DNA of 64,000 bases, taken from contig CAWFOP010000006.1 of NCBI GenBank assembly GCA_963817465.1, positions 128,085-192,084 on the forward strand, in the 5' to 3' direction. The position numbers and the translations under genes were made by a program. Source of the DNA: CAMPKL01 sp963817465. Lineage in GTDB: Bacteria; Acidobacteriota; Terriglobia; Bryobacterales; UBA6623. The notes beneath the pieces were generated by a model. That model was not told the DNA's origin, ran no database searches, and worked only from the letters and a program-made list of their open reading frames with translations. Positions 45,531 to 54,041 of this stretch are shown piece by piece (position 1 is the first letter of the stretch; every line of letters starts with the position of its first letter).

Positions 45531-48500
45531 ATGCCTGCGAGTCGTCTGCGTGCTCTGCTCCTTGCCTGCTGTCTGCTGGGTACGGGAGGGCGACCGTCGC
45601 CTGCTCAACTGCCGGCCGGGGGAATCGCCGGGGAGATTCGCGACCCGTCGGGTGCGGCCGTGAGTGGGGCCCGGGTCCTCGCCAGAAACACGGCCATCGC
45701 ACTCGAACGGTCGGCGACTGGCGACGAGCAAGGAACTTTCGCCCTGCCGCTGTTGCCCCCAGGCGTCTACGAGCTGAGCGTCGAGGCCGAGGGCTTCGAG
45801 GACCCGCGCAAGCGAGTCGTGGTTCAGACCGGCGCGACGACGTTCGTGGATGTCAAGCTCTCGGTCGACGTGCTCGAACAGGTGGTCGAGGCGTTGGATT
45901 CGCTGCCCCAGCTGCGCTATGACTGGCACGGCGTCGACGGTGTCGTCTCGCGGTTCCAGATCGAGAACCTACCGCTCAATGGGCGAGAGTTCTTCCAGTT
46001 GGAGATCCTCCAGCCCGGCGTCACGGCTGCGCCGAGGGCCGGGTTCTTCACCCGACAGTTCGACGTCTCGATTCTGGGGGCTTCGGCAAACGCCACGCGC
46101 TACACGATGGATGGCAGCCCCGTCTTCAACCCGCTGACCGGCGGGACTCCGCAGAACTCCTCACAGGAGGTCGTTCAAGAGTTCCAAGTCCAGACCGTCA
46201 ACTTCGATCTGGCGACCGGCCTAACCGGGGCCGGCGCGGTGAACGTCGTCACACGCTCGGGCGGCAACGAGCTTCATGGCAGCGGGTTCTTCTTCTTTCG
46301 CGATCACAACCTCTCGGCTTACCCTGCCTTGCGGCGAGAGCCTGCCAATCCCAATCCGTTCTTCGCGCGCCGCCAGTGGAGATTCCAGGTCGGCGGACCA
46401 ATCGTCAAAGATCGGCTGTTCTTCTTCACGAACTTCGAGCGGAACAATCAGGATGGTGTGTCGACGGTCCAGCCGCGGTCGCCGGACTTCGCGAGCTTCG
46501 GCAGGATTTTCCCGAGCCCGTACGACAGCAACCACGTGAGCGCTCGGTTCGACTTCCGCCTGAACGACCGCAACATGGCGTTCGTCCGCTACACCCCACG
46601 ACGGCAACGACAGATTCCTGCCGCCGAGCGGTCAGGGCAATCTGCCCTCGAACTGGAGCGCCAGCTCGAACTGGGTCGACCAGAGCGTCGGCTCGCTGTC
46701 GAGCGTTCTTCGGCCGAACCTCATCAACGAGCTGCGGTTTTCCTACTGGTACTGGCAGACGCGGAATCTTCCGCCGGATCAGTCGAATTGCCCGGGAGAG
46801 TGTGTTGGGCTGGGGATGCCGGAGATCAGCATCCTCGGGAGCGATTTCGTGGCCGGCAACTTCGTGCTGACGCCCCAAGGCGGCGACACGCGCCGCTACC
46901 ATCTGACCGACAACGTCTCGTGGCAGAAGGGCCGCCACGCAATGCGCGTCGGCTTCGAATGGCAGTACGAGCGCAGCGCAGGCTTTCTGGAGTTCGTCGA
47001 GCCTGCCTCGATGGTGCTCTACTCGCCCGAGCTGGTGCGAGCCTTCAATGCCGATCCGCGCGTCCCGCCGCAAGCGCGCATCCCCTTGCCGGATTCCTTC
47101 CAGACGCTCGACGACATCCTGCAACTGCCTTTGGTGGGATTCTCGGTCGGATTCGGCGGTGCTCGACACGATCATCTCTGGCGGGCCTACTGGCAGGACT
47201 CATGGCGGGTCCGGTCGCGCTTCACGCTGAGCTACGGGTTGTCGTACTTCTACCACGCGGATCTGGCGAACCACGAGCTGAGCAAGCCGGCGTTTCTGGA
47301 GCCGCTGCTCGGCGCGAACGGCTTGGCGCCGACGCGCCGGGACCGCAACAACTTCGGGCCGATGCTCGGCTTTGCCTGGAACGTCTCGCGCGACAACCGG
47401 ACGGTCGTGCGGGCCGGTTCGGGCGTGTACTAGGATCTTCCGCTGGACTCGCTGCGGCTGCGCGAGCTTTCGACGATTGGGCCTCGGGGCGCTGGGCGGT
47501 TCATTGTCGACGGCTCGATAATCCCCAACCCGATTCCCGGCATTCCGGGCGTGCCGCTGTCCACGCCGCTCAACTTCCCGAACGGCCCGACGAACTTCCG
47601 GGGCGCGCAAGTGGTTCAGATCCTGCCAAACGTCAAGGCGCTTCTGGAGCGACAGCTCGGCGATCCGGGCAATACGGATCTGACCGTTCGCAACATCGAC
47701 ATCTTCAAGCAAGGGTCGGGCTTGATGGCGCGGGACTTCGCGACGCCGTACTCGATTCACGTCAGCGCCGGAGTTCAGTGCGAGTTGGCTACGCGCTTGG
47801 TCGCCACGGCGGACTTCGTCTACCGGCGGTCCGTTCGCCGGAACATGGGAGACGTCGATCTGAACCGCTGGCTCGCTGCACAAGGCCCGGTGATCCCTGC
47901 GTGCCGGGGACCGGAGTTGTTGGACCCGACGGCGCGGTGCTCGAGCGGGCCGATCACCGTCCAGATGAGCGGCGGGCTGGCGACGTACAAGGGCTTGCTG
48001 GTGAAGCTGGAGCGGCGCTGGGCCGGACGCTCTCAGATGCTCGGCTCGTATGCGCTGTCGAGCAATCGGGGCTTCAACGGCGTGATCAACAATGATGACT
48101 GGTTCGCGAGTTACGGCCCGCGGGACATGGACCGCCGCCACGTCTTCACGTTCTCCGGCATCGCCGATCTGCCTTGGGGGTTGCGGGTCTCGGGCGTGTC
48201 GAAGGTGCTGAGCGGGCCGCCGTTCCGTGCGCAGTTGTTCGGCTTGGATCTGAACGGCGACGGGACGATCAATGACCTGCTGCCCGGGACGGGCTGGAAT
48301 GAGCTCAATCGCGGCGTGGACGCTGCCGGCCTGCGAGAGATCGTCGAGCGATTCAACTCAAGCGTTGCGGGCGGACTGACGCCGGCCGGCCAGCCGATCC
48401 CACCAGTGACGCTACCCCCCAGCTTCAGATTCGGCGACTCTGTGTTCTCTCAGGACCTCCGGGTCGCCAAGATCTTCCGGTTCTCGGACCGCTATGAGCT

Positions 48501-48669
48501 GAACGTCTTCGGGGAAGTGTTCAACTTGCTCAACGTGGCAAACCTGGACGGCTACGGGATCAACATGCTGGAGCCGTCTACGTTCGGGCAGCCCAATCGT
48601 CGCGTGACGCAGGTGTTTGGGTCGGGTGGGCCACGAGCGGTTCAGTTGGGGGCTAGGGTGAGCTTTTGA
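45531..48669 (+). pseudogene. TonB-dependent receptor broken by a frameshift and an in-frame TAG
   Basis: A third Oar-like receptor of about 1,045 residues if repaired. ATG 45531 has GGAGGG at 45520-45525. Visible are a signal segment (LLLACCLLGTGGRPSPA), CarboxypepD_reg (GEIRDPSGAAVSGARVLARN), plug (NLPLNGREFFQLEILQPGVT, GAGAVNVVTRSGGNELHGSG) and the barrel. The frame changes near 46595 (MAFVRY...), continuing as MPEISILGSDFVAGNFVLTP. At 47431 a TAG stops the frame where relatives read VYYD (here VY-stop-DLPLD), and coding then continues to ARVSF at 48669. It follows the xis/int remnants and may be island cargo. Confidence 0.82.
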
Positions 48670-48702
48670 GCCAGGAGGTTTCAACGGCCACAGTTCAATG
48701 AG

Positions 48703-48727
48703 GCCGCATCTTATTGAGCGATGCGGC
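48703..48727. terminator. Hairpin downstream of the broken TonB receptor
   Basis: GCCGCATC (48703-48710) pairs perfectly with GATGCGGC (48720-48727) around a 9-base loop, 34 bases after the receptor stop. There is no T-run, so it may be a weak or Rho-assisted terminator. Confidence 0.4.
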
Positions 48728-49125
48728 TGTGATCACATTGCTTCGCCTTCGACTGTGCGCGATGGGCCGACGCTGGGGCAGCTCGCCAAACAGAGCGTCA
48801 AGATGCGCCCGATCTCAAGGACGCAGCCGTCTGTTCGAGGTGCACCAAGTCCTGTTCCCTCCACCCGTTGATACACTTGCGTTCTACCGACTCGCGCGAC
48901 GACCCTGGCCTCGATGACGCCCGTAGACCCAGGAACCCAGATTCCAGTCGTTCGAAACGAAGGTTCGACGGCATCTGAGAGATATCTCGCACGCCTATGT
49001 GAGCGGACGTTCTTGTCGCTCTGGAGCTACCCAAGTATATTCCGCGATCAGGGAAACAAACGGGGCGGCGACGGAAAAGAGGTCTGTGATCTCATCGTCG
49101 TTTGTGCTCGGGTCGGCCCGATTCG
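48728..49125. other. No recognisable gene
   Basis: About 400 bases between the hairpin and the IS1380-type element. Several short open frames exist but none has family-like sequence or a ribosome site. No repeats or RNA structures are evident. Confidence 0.4.
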
Positions 49126-50589
49126 GCGACACTTCTCCGAACCCTGCCTCCCGGAAGTTAGCGCTCTGGCTTGTCGGAGGCTCACCGCGTTACCCTCCCG
49201 GCGCGGGCAGCGCCGCCAGCCGGTTCAGCATCTCTCCGAAGAGCCTGCGGTTGAGATGCCCTTCGGCCAACAGTAGCCAGTAGTACCGCGCGTGCTTGAC
49301 CAACCGTCCGCCAGTCTTCATCAGCCGATGCTGCAAGCTCGTCAGCGACCAGCTCTTGATCCGCCTCGGCAGCCCCAGCCTTCGCCACAGGTTGCCAAGA
49401 TTGTAGGCCAGCACGGCGAGTTGCAGCCGCACTTCATTCGACCGGAAGCGATGGCACGACAGCCTGGTCCAGCTCGTCGCCTGCTTGCCCTCCTTGATCC
49501 ACTGCTCCGCCGTGCCGCGCTTGTTGTAGAAGCGCACCAGCGAACGGCTCGGCAAGCTCATGTTCGTGACCAAAAAGCCGACGCGCGGGAACAGCTCGCC
49601 GGGGTGATGCTCGAGCTTGGCGACGATCCGTCGAGGTCTCGACCAGCTCGCGGCCTGATAGCGAAAGCTCTTGTATCGCACCAGCGGCTTCAGGCTCGGC
49701 CTACCCGGCGGACGGAACAGGATGTCCTCGATCTCCAGCTCCAGGTTCTTGTTGGCCGGAATACGAATCACGTAGCTGACTCCGCGCTCCTCCAGCGCCT
49801 CGTAGATCTCCGGCTTGGCGAAGGCGGCGTCGGCACGGAAGGTTACTCGTTTCCCTTCGGCTTGTTGGCGCTCGATCTCGGGCAACAGCAGCTCGTCCCA
49901 GTCCTCGGCGCTGGAGACGTTTCCCGGCCGCAGCTTCGCGGCCAGGCAATCGCCATCCTGATTGAACAGCAGCAGCGGGTGATAGCACACCGACTCGAAG
50001 TGGCCGTTGTAGGCGCTGCCTTCCTGATGGCCGTGCACCGGGCTCTCGGTCGAGTCCATGTCGAGCACGACGCGCTCGGACTCGTCGCCGGCCTCGGCTT
50101 GGGCGACCATCTCACGGTTGATCGCCATCAGCCCGATCAGATTCTCGTCGCCGGCCAGCATGCCGGTCTCGAAGCTCTGCAGCCGGGAGGTCAGCGCCCC
50201 GCCGCGATCCCAGTTCTTCTTCGAGCCGATCAGTCGAAAGGTCGGATCGGCGGAGACGCGCACGGCGTCGTTGAGATCCTCGTAGCCCGCTAACCGCGAG
50301 TAGACCGACTGCCGCACGAGATCGGCCAGTGGGAACTTCTTGTTCTCGCCCTGTCGCGTATCGGTGAGATGCTCCTCAATCAGCTTGCCCAGACCGAGCC
50401 GTTCGTCCAACTCCCGGACCAGCAGCAAGCCGCCGTCGGAGGTCACTCGTGAGCCCTGAAAATCAACCTTCAGAAACCGGTTGAACGAGAGCTGAAACGG
50501 CTCGCGATCCTTGTCACCCACTCGGTTTCGCCCTCCACAGCCCATCTGATGCGCTCAAACCCGCATCTACAGGGGCGCCGAGAGTGTCG
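49126..50589 (-). mobile_element. IS1380-family insertion sequence
   Basis: The element carries a single full-length transposase. Its ends are only tentative: GCGACACT at 49126 and AGTGTCG ending at 50589 look like short terminal inverted repeats, but the match fades after about 7-8 bases and no clear target duplication is seen. Confidence 0.6.
49190..50545 (-). CDS. IS1380-family transposase
   Basis: An intact 451-residue DDE transposase. Family features are FQGSRVTSDGGLLLVRELDE in the N-terminus, VVLDMDSTESPVHGHQEGSA with the first catalytic Asp, VTFRADAAFAKPEIYEALEE with the second, and RGTAEQWIKEGKQA near the catalytic Glu, then QLAVLAYNLGNLWRRL. The frame is uninterrupted, unlike the other transposases in this region, so this copy may be active or recent. 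It borders the lower-GC pocket with the amidase gene. Confidence 0.92.
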   Translation of the reverse strand: MGCGGRNRVGDKDREPFQLSFNRFLKVDFQGSRVTSDGGLLLVRELDERLGLGKLIEEHLTDTRQGENKKFPLADLVRQSVYSRLAGYEDLNDAVRVSADPTFRLIGSKKNWDRGGALTSRLQSFETGMLAGDENLIGLMAINREMVAQAEAGDESERVVLDMDSTESPVHGHQEGSAYNGHFESVCYHPLLLFNQDGDCLAAKLRPGNVSSAEDWDELLLPEIERQQAEGKRVTFRADAAFAKPEIYEALEERGVSYVIRIPANKNLELEIEDILFRPPGRPSLKPLVRYKSFRYQAASWSRPRRIVAKLEHHPGELFPRVGFLVTNMSLPSRSLVRFYNKRGTAEQWIKEGKQATSWTRLSCHRFRSNEVRLQLAVLAYNLGNLWRRLGLPRRIKSWSLTSLQHRLMKTGGRLVKHARYYWLLLAEGHLNRRLFGEMLNRLAALPAPGG

Positions 50590-50599
50590 GGATGGTTAG

Positions 50600-50821
50600 C
50601 AGGCCATCTTCAAATCGGAAATCCGGGTTAAGAAGACGTTCGAACTAGCGAAGAACGTCACTAGGGACAAGATCGTCGATATCTCGATAGATATGTGGTC
50701 TGATGAGTCGGCATCTGACGTCTTCTGCTCATACAGGTGCAAGGGATGGATTAAGCAGTGGTCTGGTCATAGTGCAGGAGAAGGACAGCTCTTCCTTATA
50801 ATGCAGCCAGTCTTACTGTAG
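50600..50821 (+). pseudogene. Unrecognised truncated open frame in lower-GC pocket
   Basis: A 73-codon open frame with no good start, beginning ten bases from the IS1380 end: AIFKSEIRVKKTFELAKN, DKIVDISIDMWSDESASDVF, CSYRCKGWIKQWSGHSAG. Codon use is unlike the GC-rich neighbours (many AAG/ATA/TCT). The sequence looks like real protein, but I do not recognise it. It is probably the 3' remnant of a gene cut by the IS, and may have been linked to the amidase gene downstream. Confidence 0.4.
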
Positions 50822-50935
50822 ATACGAAGAGTGCCCCAGATCTAATAATGACAAAGTAGAGCCGTATTTTAACCCACGCACAACTGAACAAAATCCCTTG
50901 GGGACAAATCTTACGGGTGCACGCGGAAAATCACC

Positions 50936-51379
50936 ATGCCAATATCTTATTCCAGAGTTAGGGCAAATTACAAGACTTTTCCACCGCCGGCCTTCAGAAT
51001 GGACATGATGCATGCTTGGAGACAAGCTCAATCGATAAACTCGTGCGCTGTTCGCTTGGCAGATGCGATAACTCGTGTTGACCCACACTTTTTTACCGGG
51101 GACCGTTCGACTAAATGGACAGAGAGATACCGTAATAATCGTAGCCGCTCCCTCCCAATTCGTCCGAACGAGATTGCGCCCACGCTGGATGCGCACCTGG
51201 GACATAGAACGCTGATAAATTCGCGTGACTTAATACGTTCGCGGCGCGGAATTATATGGTTTGTTCATATCCGAGGGTATCCTGGAAATGGTCACATTTC
51301 ACTATGGGATGGTGAGCATGTAGTTGATGGCAGTGAATATTGGCAGTCCCCGATCGTGTATTTGTGGCCGCTCTTTTAG
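50936..51379 (+). CDS. Tae4-like type VI amidase effector (orphan)
   Basis: A 147-residue protein resembling Tae4, the type VI secretion amidase that cleaves the peptide stem of peptidoglycan. The N-terminus ISYSRVRANYKTFPPPAF leads to INSCAVRLADAITR with Cys37, and the second half has GIIWFVHI then GNGHISLWDGEHVVD with His120. The Cys/His spacing of 83 residues fits the family's catalytic pair. No signal peptide is seen. No immunity gene or type VI secretion gene is in this window. GC content is clearly below the surroundings, and IS elements flank it on both sides, indicating transfer. Confidence 0.78.
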   Translation: MPISYSRVRANYKTFPPPAFRMDMMHAWRQAQSINSCAVRLADAITRVDPHFFTGDRSTKWTERYRNNRSRSLPIRPNEIAPTLDAHLGHRTLINSRDLIRSRRGIIWFVHIRGYPGNGHISLWDGEHVVDGSEYWQSPIVYLWPLF

Positions 51380-51731
51380 ATGTATTCGGACGGGATTCTC
51401 ACTGTCGAACCAACACGAAGCCGGCGGGCAGCGACTGCGGCCGCGGGGATCTCGTTGAACTCGTCGCGCTGCCGCGTTCAGTTGGATGGATTCGCCTTCA
51501 AACGGGCGTACAGAGAAGACGTCTTCTCTGTAGTAATAGTTAGTCTGCGACAGTCCACTAGTCTTTTTTGCAGAAGTTGACGCACACAACTATGCGCCGA
51601 CTTCAGCCGTCTGGTCGACCGCCAATGGAGGTCGCATTACGTCAAACAATGAGTTACGATTGATCCGTCGACGTGTCACGGGTCGGGCCGCACTTTGCAC
51701 CACGCTTTAATAATTTCGGAAAATAGTGACG
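51380..51731. other. No recognisable gene, lower-GC stretch
   Basis: About 350 bases between the amidase gene and the IS3 element. It is AT-richer than the chromosome. No frame reads like a known protein; an immunity gene would be expected here or upstream but none is seen. Confidence 0.4.
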
Positions 51732-51744
51732 TGCCCCCCCCCGA

Positions 51745-52554
51745 TTATCCACCAGGGATGACTGGAAATTCTCGGTTGGCAAACTCGTTCGGCGTCTGAT
51801 AGCCGAGGGCGCTGTGCGGACGTCGTTGGTTGTATTCGGTGCGCCAGGCCGCGACGGCGAGTCGTGCGTGGCCGAGGTTATGAAACCAGTTCGCGTTGAG
51901 GCATTCGTCGCGCAGGCGACCGTTGAAACTTTCGATGACTCCGTTCTGCATTGGTTTGCCGGGCGCGATGTAGTCGAGCCGGATGCCGCGCTCGGCGCAC
52001 CAGGCTTGAAACCAGCGCGAGCGAAACTCCGGTCCGTTGTCGGTGCGAATCTTGAGCGGCCGCGGCCGCTCGTCGAGAATCCGCTCGAGCACGGCGGTGA
52101 CGCGCCGTCCCGTCAACGACGTGTCGGTCTCGATCGCCAGGCACTCGCGCGTGTAGGCGTCGACGACCGTCAACAGCCGCAGCACGCGTCCCTGCGCCGG
52201 CGTGTCGGAAACGAAGTCCAGCGCCCAGAGTTGATTCGCTCGCTCGAGTTGCGGCGTCCCAGGGCCGGCGCCGCGAGCCAGTCGCTTGCGCTTGCTGCGC
52301 CGCACCGCCAGGCCTTCCCGGCGGTACAGTCGTTCCACTTTCTTGTGGTTCACCGCTCTTCCTTCCCGCCTCAACAGCGCACCCAGGCGGCGATAGCCGT
52401 AGCGCGGATGCCGCGCCGCCAGCGCCCGCAGACGCTCGCACAACTCTTCGTCCCCTTTCGGTATGGGCCGGTAGCGGCAGCTGCTGCGGTCCATCCCCAG
52501 CAGCCGGCAGGCGCGCCGCTCGCTCATCGCGCAGTGCGCGACCGCGTGCCGCAC
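51745..52554 (-). CDS. IS3-family transposase OrfB (DDE integrase core)
   Basis: A 269-residue frame with an HTH_21-like region (ALAARHPRYGYRRLGALLRR) and a retroviral-integrase-type core. The three catalytic acids are visible: LWALDFVSD, IRTDNGPEFRSRWF, and MQNGVIESFNGRLRDECLN. It is normally made as an OrfAB fusion by ribosomal frameshifting between the two overlapping or adjacent frames. The C-terminus ends 13 bases inside the left inverted repeat, as usual for the family. Confidence 0.92.
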   Translation of the reverse strand: MRHAVAHCAMSERRACRLLGMDRSSCRYRPIPKGDEELCERLRALAARHPRYGYRRLGALLRREGRAVNHKKVERLYRREGLAVRRSKRKRLARGAGPGTPQLERANQLWALDFVSDTPAQGRVLRLLTVVDAYTRECLAIETDTSLTGRRVTAVLERILDERPRPLKIRTDNGPEFRSRWFQAWCAERGIRLDYIAPGKPMQNGVIESFNGRLRDECLNANWFHNLGHARLAVAAWRTEYNQRRPHSALGYQTPNEFANREFPVIPGG

Positions 52555-52568
52555 GTCGCTGCGTCGCG

Positions 52569-52844
52569 CTACCGGCTCCAGCCGTCTTTTTCGATCACCG
52601 ACTTCAGCGCTTCCTTGTCCAGGCTCAAGTCCGCCACCAGCGTCTTCAGCCGGCGGTTCTCTTCCTCGAGCTCCTTGAGCCGCTTCAGCTGGCTCACCTC
52701 CAGCCCCGCGTACTTCGACTTCCAGGCGTAGATGCTCGCCGTCGACACCCCGTATTCCGGGCTCAGCTCGGCGACCTTCCTGCCCGCCTCCAGCTGCTTC
52801 AGCACTTCAATGATCTTCTCTTCCGTAAATCGGCTCTGCTTCAT
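52569..52844 (-). CDS. IS3-family transposase OrfA (HTH)
   Basis: A 91-residue protein starting MKQSRFTEEKIIEVLKQLEA with the IS3/IS911 helix-turn-helix (ELSPEYGVSTASIYAWKSKY) and a leucine-zipper-like coiled coil (LKRLKELEEENRRLKTLVAD). It lies just upstream of OrfB and is preceded by GGAGAACGAGGAG. Together they encode a complete IS3 transposase. Confidence 0.9.
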   Translation of the reverse strand: MKQSRFTEEKIIEVLKQLEAGRKVAELSPEYGVSTASIYAWKSKYAGLEVSQLKRLKELEEENRRLKTLVADLSLDKEALKSVIEKDGWSR

Positions 52845-52907
52845 CTCCTCGTTCTCCTTCTGTGCGGGAGAACTTCCAATCCTACTTGGTCGACTTAACC
52901 GGGGGCA

Positions 52908-53909
52908 TATATGGACCCCGGCCCGGCCGCAAGAGTTTTCGGCGAGGCGTTGCTGGAGAAGACTGCGGGCATATATCCGGCCTCTTGTAGATGAGGATCG
53001 AAGCCCTCGGGCCAGTCCTTGGGCGGGAAACGCTCTAAGCGGCCTTTCGATACGGCTCCTCGCGCGCCATGAATCAACAACGTCCTCAGATAGGGATCTC
53101 CGCGCTTGCTGATCCCCAACAGACGTTGTTTGTCTCCGCTGGAGCGCTGTCTTGGAACAAGCCCCAGCCAGGCCGCAAGCTGCCGCCCGTTCGTGAAGCT
53201 CTTGCCGTCGCAGATCGACGCCACGAGCGCCGTCACCGTGACCGGGCCGATGCCCTCGACTTCTGCGATCCGCCGGCACTGCGGGCTCTGCCGGTAGATC
53301 GCGGCGAGTTGTCCGTCGAACGCCTCAATGCGCTCTTCAAGCTTGCAAAAGCTCTTTGAACAGTGATGCGAACAGACCGCGTCCCATCGGCGTCAGCTCG
53401 TTGTCGCCGTCCTCGAGCAGCATCGGCAACTCCTTTCGCAACCGGCTCACCTGCTGCGGCAGCACGATGCCGTACTCGGCCAACAGCCCGCGGATCTGAT
53501 TGCTCAGTTGCGTGCGGCTGCCGATCAATCGACTTCGAATCCGGTGCAGCGCCTGTAGATCCTGCTGCTCCACCGCCTTCGCCGGCACAAAGCGCATGCT
53601 GGGTCGGCCGACGGCCTCGCAGATCGCTTCCGCGTCCGCCGCGTCGTTCTTGTTCGACTTGACGTACGGCTTGACGAACTGCGGCGCCAGCAGTCGAACC
53701 TCGTGACCTGCTCGGCTCACAACACGCGCCCAATAGTGCGCACCGCCGCAAGCCTCGAGTCCCACCAAGCAGCGCGGCAGGTTGGCGAAGAACGCCGCAA
53801 CTTGCCCCCGCCGCAACCTCTTGCGCAACACTGCCCGACCCTCGCCGTCGACGCCGTGGAGCTGAAAGACGTTCGCCGCTATGTCCAATCCGATCGTGCT
53901 GACTCTCAT
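52908..53909 (-). pseudogene. IS110-family transposase, frameshifted and 3'-truncated
   Basis: N-terminal RuvC-like DEDD domain: MRVSTIGLDIAANVFQLHGV (Asp), LVGLEACGGAHYWAR (Glu), and KSNKNDAADAEAICEAVGRP (Asp pair). After LFKELLQ at about 53345 the frame shifts by one base and continues with LEERIEAFDGQLAAIYRQSP and the transposase_20 region IAEVEGIGPVTVTALVASIC, WLGLVPRQRSSGDKQRLLGI. After LRTLLIHGARGAV the usual C-terminal sequence is absent, because the IS3 element borders it. It is inactive as read. Confidence 0.82.
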
Positions 53910-54041
53910 CCGAATGAACCTCCCCGTCGAACCTATCAGCTCCCCTCCGGGCCGGGGTCCATTCCATTACGTCAATAGCTTCTACATTCCCACTTTCGGG
54001 CCAAGAACCTTTACCTATGCGAGCTCGTCATTTAAACAAGT

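Larger units (their letters stand above)
51732..52907 (-). mobile_element. IS3-family insertion sequence
   Basis: A 1.18-kb element with imperfect inverted repeats of about 40 bases. The left end reads TGCCCCCCCCCGATTATCC then ACC.GG.ATGACTGGAAATTCTC; the right end (reverse complement) reads TGCCCCCGGTTAAGTCGACC then AAGTAGGATTGGAAGTTCTC. It contains orfA and orfB. Its right end abuts the truncated IS110-type transposase, so it appears to have inserted into or deleted the end of that element. Confidence 0.85.

Noticed and set aside
45006..48095. 1,029-residue plus-strand open frame taken as one protein
   Set aside because: Only the part from 45531 to about 46595 is the TonB receptor. The first part overlaps the integrase and excisionase antisense, and the last part is out of frame with the receptor.
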